This document shows positions 10,718-22,639 of a DNA stretch of 64,000 bases, in pieces (position 1 is the stretch's first letter; the number at the start of each line of letters is the position of its first letter). The translations under genes and the position numbers were made by a program. Under the pieces are notes generated by a model. It had not been told where the DNA came from and ran no database searches. It was given only the letters and a program-made list of their open reading frames with translations. This DNA is from Tulasnella sp. 424 (lineage: Eukaryota; Basidiomycota; Agaricomycetes; Cantharellales; Tulasnellaceae): assembly GCA_019633425.1 (NCBI GenBank), contig WSUB01000163.1:1-64000 (forward strand), given 5' to 3'.

Positions 10718-13700
10718 ATGGATCGATTCGGCTTCGGAGGCGACGTTATACGACTTACGGACGGGGAAGACACCAAGGACAATTTCGTTCCAGTACTCTA
10801 CAAGGCGCCTGCGTCCACAGTGCCTGTCCCTTCGTCTTTGAAGTACCTCCGTCCTCTAGCCTTGAAATCAACCACTCCAGAATCAGAAATAATTCGTCAG
10901 CGGAACATTACTGTAAGGTCCCATATTGTTCCAGCGAGTCCTTCAAACTCTGATGACTCGCCGTTCAGCTTTTCCGAAACAGAATTAGCCTCGTCGGAGA
11001 GCTCGATCCTAGTCGCGTCCTAAAGTGCCTCGCGTACCGTTTCGGGGACAAACCATTTGCGTTAATGGTGCAGACAGAAGCAGATCCTCTCTCTCGCTTG
11101 GTGTCTCATGGCTTGCTTAATCCCGTTGAGAAGCTGGAAGTTGTAAGTCAGGGCGTGCTCAGATCGACCCCTCCGTTGCGAACTGATCGGCCGAATTTCT
11201 CTAGCTCTGGAGAGCTGGGAAAGCAATCGAACACCTTCACACTCGTGTACCACCTGTTGCTCATGGGGGAATTCTCCCGAAGGCTTTCCTTGTAACAAAG
11301 ACGCGGGAAGTTCTACTGGCCGATTTCGGTTACGCGCTTGTGTGGAGGTCATTGCAGCAGGATCCTTCTTTGCATCAAGGTTTAGAAGTCACATCATTCA
11401 CTATACCTAAGGTCGGCTACTCTGCTCCAGAAACTATCACGGGGACTCAGAGTGGGCTGGAGTGCCCGGCCGATATCTTCGCCTTTGCAAGTACCATTCT
11501 CGCAGTAAGCTATTTACCGCTCCTCGCATTCGCATGACAGTACTGAGCCCACCGTGTCTTAGGTAACTAGTAATGTTCACCCTTATGCGGGGCTCAACCC
11601 ATGGTCACCGAAGGGCATGGGGGTACTTCTTGAAGGTACCCCACCGAACCCAGCTTCTCACCGCGACTTGCCGGAGACAAACTCGGTATGGTCCTTGCTA
11701 CGGAGAATGTGGGCAAAAAATCCAACAGAAAGACCTGGAATATCTGAGGTCGTCGGAGAGGTAAAGCCCCTTCTATTCCTACACACCACACCGATCTTAA
11801 AAGCATTTCTTTCAGCTTGGAGAGATGACTGTTGCAATGGGCGGCCGTTTGGAGCTTCTTGCTGAGGCTCTGCCAATAAGTGAAGTACGGGACTTTGCTC
11901 ATGCGGAAGCTCCTGCCCACATTAAACTTTCTTCGATTCATTGCTTTCGAAACACAGTCCTCCCTGGAAGATCCACTCGAAGTGCAAAACCTCGTCCCTC
12001 GGGAGCTCAAGGGGGCACTGACACGTGACCCAGATTTTACCCACGTGCAAGGGCGGTTTGCAGACGTCTGTAAGGGCTATTGGTATCAGAATGGGGAGGT
12101 CCGTATTGTCGCCATCAAGTATCTACGCTCCACAAACCAGAACGGAGGCATCGACTCTCGCAATAGGGTGCGCCCTTTGCATGCCATATTTTATCTCATC
12201 TAGTCACTTACCAAGTCAAGATAGAATTTGCAAAGAGAGGCGGAAACATGGGCAAAGTTGAGGCACCCAAACATCATCGAGTTATTCGGATATGTCGAAA
12301 CGCCCGAACCGGCCTTGGTAGCACCATGGTGTGCTAATGGGACTCTACTGGAGTACACTGCTCATAACCTACCACCGCAAAGCCACATACTAGAGCTCGT
12401 GAGCACCGGCTTCCCCATCTTGATTCGTCTTACTTACCATTTCCCCAGCTTATTCAAGTCTCATCAGCGGTTCAATATCTCCATAGGCAGCAGCCTCCAA
12501 TCTTTCACGGGGACGTTAAACCTTCGAACGTGCTCATCGCTGATGATGGCCAGGCTCTGCTATCTGACTTTGGTTCATCGGTTACTAAAGATTCGTCGAT
12601 ACAAGACGACGAAGTCACCAATCAGATCGGAACCAACGGATATCGAGCGCCCGAAGTCCTGAAGCCATCTCAGCAGAGCCCCGCAGCAGATGTATACTCT
12701 ATCGCATGCCTCATCCTTCATGTAAGCCCGCTCTTTCTTGCAAGATGTGGTCACGGTCTGAAGGTGACCTGCACGACTTCTGTATATAGATTTTGAGTGG
12801 TTGTCCACCAAGAGTCCCTTTTGAACAAGTTCAGCAAGGAGCTACTCCCCAAGCGACCGAGCACCTTGGTCTTCCTGCAAGCGACCCTCTCTGGGGCCTA
12901 CTTATCCAATGCTGGAGCTTGGACCCTCAGACACGGCCGAAAGTTGAAAGTATTATGAATGAAGTAGGGCTTCTAAACTCAGAATCGCCATGGCCATTGT
13001 GCTAAATCAGATCCCTCTCCCAGCTTGAGGCGGAGAGGATCCTCCGGAGCTCTATGGAGGTAAATTTGATCACAAAATATGAATTAATCGAATGTGTCCG
13101 ACTGATATTTCACGCAAACGTTGCAGATTGATATCGACCTTACTAGTAATGTTGGCCCGAAACATGGTCTTTTCGAGCCCTCTCCCGTCTCCGTCGGGCT
13201 TGCAAACGAACTTCCTCGAGGCAGCATTACCACTTCGAAACGAGTTGCCGCTGGATACTTTGCAGACGTGTACGAAGGAGTCCTGAAAGGTGCTGAAGGG
13301 TCGGAGACGCCCGTGGCCGTCAAAGTCTTGCGTGAAGTAGGAATGGGGAGCAGCCGAACACCTCAAGAACGGAATGAACGACTGAACAAGGTAAGCATTC
13401 TATTAACCATAGAATTATCAGATTACTTGGTGTTTGTGTTTCTGACAGCCATTTGTAGCGGCTCCAGAGAGAAAATGCCGCCTGGGGGCGCTTGCGACAT
13501 CCCAATATTTTGCCTGTCCTAGGGGTCTGTCCTGGCAAAGTGGCGTTGCTAATTACACCGTGGATGAAAAACGGGAATCTCCACGATTTCGTTAAGCACA
13601 ATGATGGGATTTCTTCTGCTGACAAGCTTGAGCTGGTCGGTTTCCCGCTACAGCGTACACAGTAATCTTTGTCTAACACCCGACGTGCCACAGGTCATTT

Positions 13701-14318
13701 CAGCCGCCAAGGGCTTGCAGTACCTCCATTCTCTTGATCCGCCTATCTGCCACGCAGATATTAAACCAGCCAATGTACTTGTGAGCGACGATGGCAAGAA
13801 CGCTCTTCTATCAGACTTCGGTCTTGCGGCGTCGTTGACCACGCTGCGATCGCCCCATGCAACCTCCGGGTATCCTCAAGGAACGGTCAGGTATCAGGCT
13901 CCCGAGTTATTTTTGGAAAGTAGAAGGACATTGGCTGGGGACGTTTACTCCTTCGCGTGCTTAATTTTAGCGGTGCGTTGAATCCGAGCTCACAATCAGA
14001 TCGAGCGATATAAAACCCTGGTTTGCCCTTTAGGTTATGTCTGGAGACCCTCCATTTTACGAACTTCCTGAGCACCAAGTTTCAACGGCCCTATTTCAAA
14101 AGCGAATTCCTGACCCCGCAAACCACCCGTCGTTGCAGAAGAACGATGCTTTGTGGGGACTAATAATGCGCTGTTTGTCGTATTTCGAAAGGGATCGCCC
14201 GACAATGACTAAAGTTGTCAAAGTGGCAAGTCTTCTGGCATCGATCGGTGTGCGCAGCAATATTAATCATGAGATTCCTGTTTAGCTTGAAGAAAGATTA
14301 GAAGCCGAAACGGCGTAG
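10718..14318 (+). CDS. Triple kinase protein: pseudokinase-kinase-kinase
   Basis: A single open spliced frame of 914 aa with three kinase-fold domains. Exons 10718-10912, 10969-11142, 11205-11504, 11563-11760, 11816-11884, 11958-12167, 12225-12398, 12449-12721, 12790-12963, 13024-13059, 13127-13390, 13459-13635, 13694-13972, 14034-14222, 14286-14318; every intron is phase 0. Domain 1 (about 1-289): pseudokinase with HGGILPKAFL and DFGYA, identical at the lost catalytic positions to copy 1. Domain 2 (about 335-590): VAIKYL, HGDVKPSNVL, DFGSSV, RAPEVL, CWSLDPQTRP. Domain 3 (about 625-905): VAAGYFADVYEG, VAVKVL, QRENAAW, HADIKPANVL, DFGLAAS, APELF, ERDRP. Domains 2 and 3 keep all catalytic residues. 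Domain 3 joins domain 2 through the 36-nt exon at 13024 with no stop. A split into two genes at 13127 is the main alternative, but no start codon suits it well. Substrate unknown. Confidence 0.8.
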
Positions 14319-14699
14319 GCTTCGCCAAGGACTAGCTCAACTCCAATACTGGGACAAAGGTTTCGAGTTAAGGAGCCAATTATAGATTTTGTACCCAATC
14401 CACAGTCAAATATGCATACATCCTTTCTCGTAAACGCAAAGAAGGACTAGAAAAAGGCGCAACATACAGGAATCAGGCCAATGTACAATGTAATCTTTTC
14501 CTATCCCATTTACGAAACAATCTCGGCCAGAACATTTCCGCTCTTCCCGAGGGCAGGAAATTGCTTGTCCTACCTCGTGCACGGTTACGTGATATTGTCG
14601 ATCAAAATAAGAAGTGAGGACGCGCGATGATTGGGCCCGCAATCAACTCGAATTGTGTACACTTGCCAGTTTTAACGTGAGTCCCAATTATAATCACCT
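14319..14699. other. Intergenic
   Basis: Directly downstream of the triple kinase stop. No gene, repeat or clear signal seen. Confidence 0.5.
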
Positions 14700-14939
14700 T
14701 TGTACGACTGACTCAGTGTTCGGGTTGGATACCACACTTTGGTATCTTCTCATGGAATACTGGAGTCCTGGCCCTTATCAAAGGCCATCAAGCGAACTGA
14801 TTGCTCCGCGGGTGGGTTGAAAGCACTTGGGCCTGTATGCGCAGCAACTAGCGAGCTAAAAACGCTTTTGGTTTCCAAGCTTGAGAAACAGATGCAATCC
14901 ATGTTGTCTCAGGAGCTTTGCCGCATAGAAGATGCTTAA
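14700..14939 (+). pseudogene. Kinase C-lobe fragment
   Basis: Reads FGLDTTLWYLLMEYWSPGPY followed by QRPSSEL, the subdomain XI pattern (x-LWxLLxxxWxxxPxxRP) seen in the neighbouring kinases. It is followed by an intron-like GTGGGT...GCAG and a short tail ending SQELCRIEDA-stop. No N-lobe, catalytic loop or DFG is found upstream, so this is a relic. Confidence 0.5.
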
Positions 14940-15557
14940 TTGTATATTTGCGGCTAACTCGGCAAAATGGGGGGCGTTAGATATAGGATGTAGACTACGG
15001 GGACTTCGGTGGACGAGTTGACGAAAACGTGACTAGCAAATACCCAATATGACGAGACGTAGTATTTGCGACGATAACTCCATGTGACGCGTTTATGCTC
15101 GCGTCGTTTTCTTTTGTGGCCGAGTAACGTTATCAACTAACCGCAGGCGCTGAATCATCTTCAGGTGTTGTCAATCCCTTTATAATGTATGTCGGTCACG
15201 AGCTTCCAGGTATTAGGTTGTGCAATGGTCATTGGATGTGTGCTCGGCCGTTACACTGTCTTGTTGCCCGTGTTCACGTCATAGGATAGTTGGCAGGTTA
15301 CTACTCCACCAGGTTCGGGGATAAGGGCATCAAATTCACCCAACGCAAAAAGCAGAGAGCACCGGATTCAATTGGTTCTAAAAGGGAAACTTGATGTTAC
15401 ATTTCAATTGAGGGGCCTACTGTGCGCTTTGCACAAATCGCGAGCTTTCTGCGGATAAACGCGAACTTCGCCCGCCTAAACTGAGTAACGATCACGAGAT
15501 CAACCCACAGGCGGGTTCAACTCTTGGTTGCTATTGTTTCCGAGGTACTCCAACAGT
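14940..15557. other. Intergenic
   Basis: Lies between a kinase relic (plus) and the 3' end of the minus-strand tandem kinase. I see no gene or repeat here. Confidence 0.5.
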
Positions 15558-17500
15558 TTACGAACTTAACGTTTTGATCTCTTCTTCAAGCTAGCAACAA
15601 AACACAAGATCCCATGAGACATCGAACTAATAGTCCCATGCAACCATGCGCACCTCTTCAGCTATCTCTCGTGCCGTGGGTCGCTGTGACGGATCCAGGA
15701 TCCAGCATCGGGCGACAATCCCCCAGAGTGCCGGAGTAAGCCCTGAATGCGTTTGCGGTGAGGGGAGCTGGCCCCTACTCACGGCGACCACTGTCTGCTG
15801 ACCATTAAGATTTTGAAAGGGAGTAACCCCACTAATAGCCTTTCGATGACAGTGCTCATTAGTATCAGATATCGCGGGATCGATGTCACTTACAGTGACC
15901 AGACAGCTACCCAGGGCCCAGACATCCGTCTTCAAATTATAAGTGTGATTGAAAATCAGCTCGGGCGCCCGGTAACCTGTGGTGCCAATTGCAACACGCC
16001 CGTGTTCAAGCGCGTCAGCTTCATCTGAGTCTTGTAGAAGCTTCGAAAGGCCGAAATTGGAGAGCTTGGCTTCGATGGTGTCACTGATGAAGACATTCTG
16101 AGGTTTGATATCACAATGGATGATCGGAGGGCTGAGGGAATGGAGGTAGGCTAGCGCCTCAACAGTCTGGAATACCTAAACGACCACTTCAGTCCAAGCC
16201 GAGGACTTTTCGTCACGTGACGTACAAGGCGCAATTTGTCGCGTGTGGTGATAGGATTCTGGCTGAAAAAGTCTGAGAGGTTGCCATTTTCGTACCAAGG
16301 GGAAACCGAGCACGGTCGGTCACCAAGTCCAAATCCCAGAAGAGGGGCAATATATCGATGTTTCGCGCGGCTCCATATGAGCGCTTCCCGCTCGACAAAC
16401 TAGAGAAGGTCCTGGTAAGAAAGGAGGGGATAAAACGGCTTTTCGCTATCCTACCCGTGCAACAGTAAATTTCTCCTGTGTATGTGGGATAAAGCCACAC
16501 AACACGCGTACATATTTGACGACAACCGGCCGTGTTTTACCATCCGGGGTAGTCCAGGTGCCCTTGCAGACGTCTGCAAACCCTCCCGTGTACACGGGCG
16601 TCTCATTATCCACAGACAAGGTTCCTGAGATCTCTGGTACGTCTCTTCCATTATTATCCGAAGTTGAGAAGCTCGGATCGGGGTACGAGAAGCCATTTAA
16701 CCGAACGGAGGACTCATGGACACGATCACTTCCCTGTTCGCTGGTTTGAACCTCATCAATGGTGCGGAACCAACCGACATGAGCTGACTGACATGGCCAA
16801 ACGAAAAAGGACTTACCGCTTTCGTCAAAGTAACTGCGAGGTCCTCCATTCTAGGCCGTTTCCTGGGGTCTTGGGACCAGCACTGGCGTAGTATTTAACG
16901 GGCGAACCGCGTTATAAAGGCGCCTGCGTTGATTCTACTCCCGCCGGAAGGACTCTGGTGTAGTCTCCCGGGCGCAGACTAAATACAACTTGTGTGGGGT
17001 AGAGTAGGTTCGTTGTATCTACTCCGGTGCGATCTGAAACAAGACCACAGCATTATGTTTGGCAGATGAATAGGGAGCCTCCCCGGTTGAAAGCCAAATT
17101 GACAGTTGGGCCAGACCGGAATCCTCGACCACAGCATGACCTTGAAAAACATTGGACTGGAGATTCACGTGTTAATGACAAAGCTTGGTCCCCCAGATCG
17201 AATCGTCTCATCGCCACAAGGTCTCCGTGAATAATTGGGGGAAGTCCAGTCTTGCAAATAATTGACGCCGAGGGCAACTTCGGCGGCCCGCCGAAACATC
17301 CTGATTACCATCTTGGAATAAAGCGTGGCTCGAGTAAACTTACAAGCTTGTAAATGTTTGGTTTCTTCAGGTAGAAGGTGGATGAAGTATCGACAGAAGG
17401 TCGCCCCGCGGTAGCGAGACCACAATGACCCCTGACTTGTCGGCACCGAGAAAGAATCCAATCAGACTTAGAATAGTAAAGGCATCAATTGAGTTTGCTC
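15558..17500 (-). pseudogene. Damaged tandem pseudokinase-kinase gene
   Basis: Read from 17500 down. First domain: SLIGFFLGADKSGVIVVSLP, RRAAEVALGVNYLQD, then LPPIIHGDLVAMRR in another frame, and the closing LRQCWSQDPRKRPRMEDLAV at about 16840-16900. Compared with relatives, one extra T after YLQD shifts the frame; the catalytic Lys and Asn are gone (HGDLVAMR) and DFG is not recognisable. Its N-lobe is missing. Second domain (about 16720-15558) is open when spliced: VYTGGFADVCKG, VVVKYVR, VEREALIW, HCDIKPQNVF, then SNFGLSK, YRAPELI, CWILDPSQRP and a final exon ending IKTLSS-stop at 15558. The DFG Asp is replaced by Asn (NFG), which should weaken Mg-ATP binding. The 5' truncation and frameshift make a pseudogene likely; a shorter kinase-only transcript from 16720 remains possible. 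Confidence 0.65.
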
Positions 17501-17709
17501 GGCGGCTCAAGGTGGATTATTGGGGAGAGTACCAGGAAACCTGTTGGACTGCGCTGGTTGCCTAGCGCCACTCAACGCCACCAGATTGGAGCGTGCCCGT
17601 CTGGACGGCAAGCGTGATCCTCAAGAACAATAAACCGTATATATTCAGGGGAATAAGAGCCTTTAGAACTGCCGCTAAACACGATAGAAAACTGCTCAAA
17701 CTGGAGCTT
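17501..17709. other. Gap between the damaged kinase and the GH16 stop codon
   Basis: No kinase N-lobe or other coding signal was found on the minus strand. The plus-strand open frame 17593-17940 overlaps the last GH16 exon and shows no recognisable family. Confidence 0.4.
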
Positions 17710-19628
17710 TTACTCGTAGACACGGAGACTGGCGATATCCCAGTACGCATTGCTGAAGCTCGCGGGGTCGTTGTTCACATGGTCGACGCAAGTCTGAGGA
17801 CAGGTGGACGGATAGACGGCATCGTTTCCAGCCCAGTCACCGCCTATGTGAGATGGAAGGATTTCTTTATCAGCAACCCCTACCCAAGAAACGCACTCCC
17901 TCAAAAGCGAAAAGGGTGCACTTACAAAGAGTCAAGTTGATAATGACGTTCTCCGGTCCGAAATGAGAGGCAAAGTCGCAAGAGTTGTTGACAAAGTTGG
18001 CGTACGGCGTTCCCCAAGTGGCCGGTGAGATCGCTCCGCTGCCGTTCTTGACTTCAGCTGGGACGGAAGGGTCGTTTCGGCTCCAGAACCAGAGGCTGAT
18101 GTAAGTCGAAGTGCGTTCCATTGCGTACCTGCGGATAAAGGTTGTGAACGAAGTTTACTCAGTAACCCGCGAAGCGCGGAAAGGAGGTACAAGGAGGTCG
18201 AAAAGGACGTACCATCCTCCACCGGCAGCGTTGAAAGGAGGTCCGTAGGAGAGACTCTTGTCGACTTGGATACCACACCCAGCGTTGTAATTGACTGCAT
18301 AGTTGCAGTCGGTGGTAACGAGATTGCTAAAAAAAAAATGTCACCAACGTTCAGCTCTCGGGCTAAAAATATAGAAAAGTAGTCTCGGGGAACGAACCCA
18401 GTTTGAGTCATAGTAGTAGCCGACATGGTACAGTTGTCGGTACTGTGCAAAGTAGATGTGTTGGGCGAAACGTCGTTTACGCCCTCGATGATGTCGATTT
18501 CACCGTTGGCGGGCCAGTTGTCGGTGAGCGTCGTCTACCCGCAAATTTCCCGTAGTTAGTTGCTCAAATTCAGGCTAACGCTTCTAAAAGAAAAGTGGCT
18601 CACCCAGAATGCCGGCCAAGTCCTACCAAGTCATTCCCGAAAGTCAGTCCTCACGAAAAAAAGGGGAAGTGTCAGGCAGAAAGGCTTACGCGCATCCTTC
18701 GGGCATGTGTCTTGTATCCATAACGAGGACGTGAGTGGTGTACTGCTTCTTCGATTGAATTCGAACGCTGTTCCTTCCCGGTCCAGAAGCGTCGAGGGTC
18801 GTCCAGGAATCGGCGCGCATAACGATTGTGTCTTTTGAAACGAATGTGAGGTTCTGGGAGAGAGCGAATGCTTGGTCGGTGTAACTTCGGTCGTGTCGGA
18901 CAACGAGGGTGTTTAGAAAAAAGAAGTCCCGAATGTCAGAATTGGAACATCGTTTGACGTCCCCAGGTAAAGGAATATGAAACGTACTTGACGCGACCGT
19001 GAGTGGGGTCGTCGATGGCGATGTGGTCGAACCCAGTTAGCCAGCTCGGGCCCACGAATGAGTCGCTCAGGGTGTATGCGCCAGTCGGCGTTGCTTGGGT
19101 GGTTGTGGTCGTTTTGCTGGTAGTCGTGGTAGTAGAAGACTTGGTCGTAGTAGTGGTGGTTGTCTTCGAAGTCGACGTAGTGGAAGTCTTAGAAGTCGAC
19201 GTCGTGGTGCTACTCTTGGTGGTGGACGGCTTCGTCGTAGTCGTTGTCTTGGTAGTCGTCGTCGTGGTCGGCTTCGTCGTAGTGGTAGTTGTAGTCGACT
19301 TGGTGGAAGAGGTAGTAGATGTGGGGTTGGGCAGGCATTGGTAGTACCACACATTCGACTGCGAACAGTACGAGCCGGCTTCGCTGGTGACGTGGGCGAG
19401 GCGGTCAGGGCGTGCAGCTCGACAGCGGGGGATGTTCTGCTTACCAGGTAGTATCACCGGTCCAGTAGATACCCTGTAGGGTACAAGATGGGATTAGCAC
19501 TTGGTGTCGTTTTGAGGAGGTTACGGACGTACACCACATTGAGCCCAGACGGGTTGGGCAGCGTTGACAGCCTCAAACGACGCCGCAAGTACCGCAACAA
19601 GAGCGCTTATAGCAACACCTTGAACCAT
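17710..19628 (-). CDS. Secreted GH16 endo-beta-glucanase with N-terminal CBM1
   Basis: 440 aa from exons 19628-19533, 19473-19445, 19383-18988, 18884-18690, 18622-18604, 18534-18398, 18326-18213, 18128-17926, 17843-17710. Residues 1-23 form a signal peptide (MVQGVAISALVAVLAASFEA, cleavage near VNA). A CBM1 cellulose-binding module follows (QPVWAQCGG, YWTGDTTC, YCSQSN, YYQCLP), then a Thr/Ser/Lys linker of about 75 residues, then a GH16 domain starting YTLSDSFVG and DPTHGRVNY. The active-site strand is GEIDIIEG, with both catalytic Glu and the middle Asp present; TWPAFW and MPEGC are other GH16 landmarks. It should cut beta-1,3(4)-glucans outside the cell, in plant or fungal walls. One exon is only 19 nt (18604-18622), yet it restores both the frame and the family motif. 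Exact substrate specificity cannot be read from the sequence. Confidence 0.92.
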
Positions 19629-20571
19629 TTCGAGGTGCAGTGATAGGAAATGAGAGGATTTGGGTGAAGAGTAGGGAGGGAAAGTGTGGTCGGAGCGTCA
19701 GCGCTTGCTGCTGGACCATCCCGGCGGCTCCCTTTGCAGTTTTTATTCTGCCTTCGCGTTAACGTAAACCCCCCAGTCCAGATCTGCCTAAACAGTCCAA
19801 AATTAGGATTCGATCGAAGCACTTGGCAGATGCATCTCGAAGCGTACCAAGTCCGAGTTCTGCGTAACGTTAACGGTGGTCCGGTACGCACTGCTGCCGA
19901 AGTGACGCCATGCCCCGGACCACCCGACTTCCGTAATAAACGTCGGGAGGGATGTCGGTGGGTCGGTCCTATTGTGTCAATAGCAAGTCGGTAGAGAAGG
20001 TACTTTAAGCGGGTTTCTATTGGTTGGTTGTCTTATGTAATTTAGGCGAGAAGGCGGGATGCGGAAGCGTCGGTCAGAACGTCGGTGGAAGGGACCGGCG
20101 TGGGTTCGGGCAGCTTCCAATTCAAATCTCCAGTCCTTGACCGACTTGCTTCCTTCATTCATGCTGCATTAACAATCGGTTCGGTTATATGGATAAAGGC
20201 CAGCGTCCATGAGAGCCGATCGTGCGCTTGAAAGCCATTTGGGGTATGGTCCACGGCGAGATTAACCGACGCAGCGTACGTTCTGAAGGATATGCCATAG
20301 AGAGGAAGCGGTTTGGGTTTTAATCAGCTAAAGAACGGATAGAGAGAGGGATTTGGACGATTGGGGGTGTGAGAGAGAAGGATGGTGGTTGAAGCTTTGA
20401 ACTGTGATCCGAATTACGAAACTCTCAAAGCTTCCTGGAGCAAACGCGCATCAACAAGCCGGATCCCGGGGTTACAAGTCTCTTGACCGGTACGTGCTGG
20501 TATAACTACATCGTCCACAGGTATATATCGTTGATAAAGGTGGCAAAGTGATATCTAATCCACGAAGAGAT
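19629..20571. other. Intergenic: GH16 promoter and alpha-SNAP 3' flank
   Basis: No gene seen. The 100 bp before the GH16 start, read on the minus strand, is C/T-rich, as in many fungal leaders. No clear TATA box or carbon-repressor cluster can be claimed by eye. Confidence 0.5.
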
Positions 20572-21825
20572 TTACAGCAGGGCGGGTTCGTCTTGGATAC
20601 CCTTCTTAATCTTCAACAACAGCTGGGTCTTCCAGTTATCCAGTTTCGTTACCTGGAAGTAAAGAAATTGCAATGAAAAGATTAGCAAGCGGCTCATGGC
20701 AAAAGGCGATGTCTGACGAAGCGACACCGACCTGGTCGTACTCATAAACAGCGCCGGTGAAGGCCTCTTGATCGCCTCTCTCAGCAGCTTCTATTAATGC
20801 AAGAAGGAATCTGGCTTCTCGAGTTGAGGGGAAAGTGAGGTCTGATTTAGAATAATCGTCAAACTTCCTCCGGGCGGTTACAGCGTCCTGGGCGTAGAGC
20901 CAACATCAGTGCTCACGGTCCAGATGGGGAAAATCAGCCGGTAGGATACGCACCTGAGCGGCGAGAGCGCAAAGACCAGCACGCAACCAGTATTCCTTGA
21001 CATTGTACTTCGTCAACTGTGAACCGAGAGAGTACTGGGCGACTTCATCGTAAAGCTTGATAGCTTCGTGCCAGCGATCGAGCTCGACCAAAAGATCCGC
21101 CGCGTCTTTCTTGCACGAACTCGCGGTGCTGGATGAGGGGCCAAATTTGACAGTGAGCGTTCGAGGACTCTACGAAGGTGATCTAGAAAACGTACGCTTT
21201 GGCGTCCTCCTGACTGTACCAGTCGGCGGCTCGGAGGTACGCTTCGACGGCTTTGCCCACGTCGTGATTCTCCTGAAGATAAATTTGTCCGATTTCTTTC
21301 TCGCGATCTGCGGCTTGACGGAATCTGCCTAGCTTTTGAAGTAGGTCCACTGTCTGGCCGAGGGCCGCAGCTGCGACTGTTGGTGGCGAAGACGGTCGAC
21401 GACGGAAAAAGTTCCATTAGTGAGTATTATAGCAGTGTAAAACCATGAAGTAAACGGAAACTGACGATCAGGATATCCCTGCTTGTAAGCCTTGGCAGCG
21501 TTCCAATACGCATTCGCAGCGTCGTCCCTCTCTCCACCGCTGACGCGACACTCCGCCTCCCTCATATAGGCATCACCGCTTTCCTTGAATAGGCGCTCGA
21601 CTTTGAAGTTGTTGGCTGCTTCCTTGAAGAGGTCACCTAGGCGGTTGGATTCGAGGGGAAGCGCAATAAGCGTCGGCTCGCCGTCGTCGTTAGGATCTAA
21701 TATCGTAATGAATTACCTGCTTCCTCGTATTTGGTCGACGATGACCCGAACCATCCAACGCTAGAATTATATCGCTTTTCTGCCTTTGCGAGGAATTCTT
21801 GCGCTGGTGATAGTTTTGGTGCCAT
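20572..21825 (-). CDS. sec17: Alpha-SNAP (Sec17), SNARE disassembly adaptor
   Basis: 290 aa from exons 21825-21717, 21636-21466, 21376-21196, 21128-20954, 20887-20732 and 20652-20572. It begins MAPKLSPAQEFLAKAEKRY, with GWFGSSSTKYEEA, and splices to GDLFKEAANNFK, the classical N-terminal SNAP pattern (STKYEDAAELFxxAANxFK). TPR-like helices follow (AYWNAAKAYKQGYPD, AVEAYLRAADWYSQEDAKA, ADLLVELDRWHEAIKLYDEV). The end, LDNWKTQLLLKIKKGI then QDEPALL, matches the family C-terminus that stimulates the NSF/Sec18 ATPase; the penultimate Leu is conserved. It acts at cytosolic membrane faces to recycle SNARE complexes. Length equals the family norm (about 290-295). It is single copy and intact here, a housekeeping gene between two kinase clusters. 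Confidence 0.95.
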
Positions 21826-21979
21826 TATCGAGGAAGTTGATTGTGTTTTGAGTGGAGTGCTAGAAGGAGCTGCGGGTGGGAGTACTTGTTTACACAGTCC
21901 AGGTCCTAATGGGGACCCTCGAATTCGAACTCGACTAATTCCCAGGGTGGGGTGTCGCCTCCGTCATCCACTGCCCATC

Positions 21980-22560
21980 CCTGTGCTCGGCGGAGCATCC
22001 CTTTTAAATACAGTATGTCGTCGTTACAATAGGTCTTAATGACGAGCGGGCATTGCGTGTCTCGCAGGAAGCGATTTTACAAGAACGCACAACAGGTCCA
22101 TCACGGTGGTTATTTGAAACGAAAGAATCCGGAACCGACTCGAGCGCGCTTCTCCTCAAAATGGCTTATGTGAGTCTTTGAATCATCTCCTTTCAAGGAA
22201 AACTCCATTACTCCTGATGGATACTCGCTCGCTCGCTCGGGGAAAACAGCGACTCACTAGGAAGATGATTGCTTGGTCAGCACGCCACCACGAAAACATC
22301 CTCTCTTTCACTGGGTACTCCTTAAGCCGGGACCTCGAAATCGCAGATCTTGTCTCTCCGTTTACTCGGAACAGCAGCATCAATGGAGTATTTGGCCAGT
22401 AAGCAAGCGAGATCTGAAGAGCGACTGAAGTTGGTACGAACCTCAGCTCGGTCCCATAACCACCTCTGCCGTACTGACAATAGATCTCAGATATGAGATA
22501 CTCTCAAACGGTTTCAGTACCTAGGTACCCGAGATCCGTCAATTATTCAAGGAGATCTGA
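21980..22560 (+). pseudogene. Kinase N-lobe and catalytic-loop remnant
   Basis: KMIAWSARHHENILSFTGYS then VSPFTRNSSI corresponds to the helix C to hinge segment of TKL kinases (REAETWAKLRHPNII..). The frame then shifts by one base into MEYLASKQARSEERLKL. After an intron-like gap, FQYLGTRDPSIIQGDLKS matches the YLHGRTPPICHGDLKS catalytic loop, with His to Gln. DFG and the C-lobe are absent. It runs directly into the 5' control region of array gene A, so it is the left edge of the array. Confidence 0.6.
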
Positions 22561-22639
22561 AATCGAGAAGTTGTCGGCCTGTTTCTTGCCTCGATCCCTC
22601 TAGCGCCGCAGGCCGTGCGCCGGACACTCTCCCCATCGT

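Noticed and set aside
17593..17940. 115-aa plus-strand frame
   Set aside because: Overlaps the last GH16 exon and its intron on the opposite strand, has no recognisable motif, and no upstream signals.
19003..19451. Val-rich and Gly/Arg-rich plus-strand frames over the GH16 linker
   Set aside because: Antisense translations of the Thr/Ser linker codons of the minus-strand gene.
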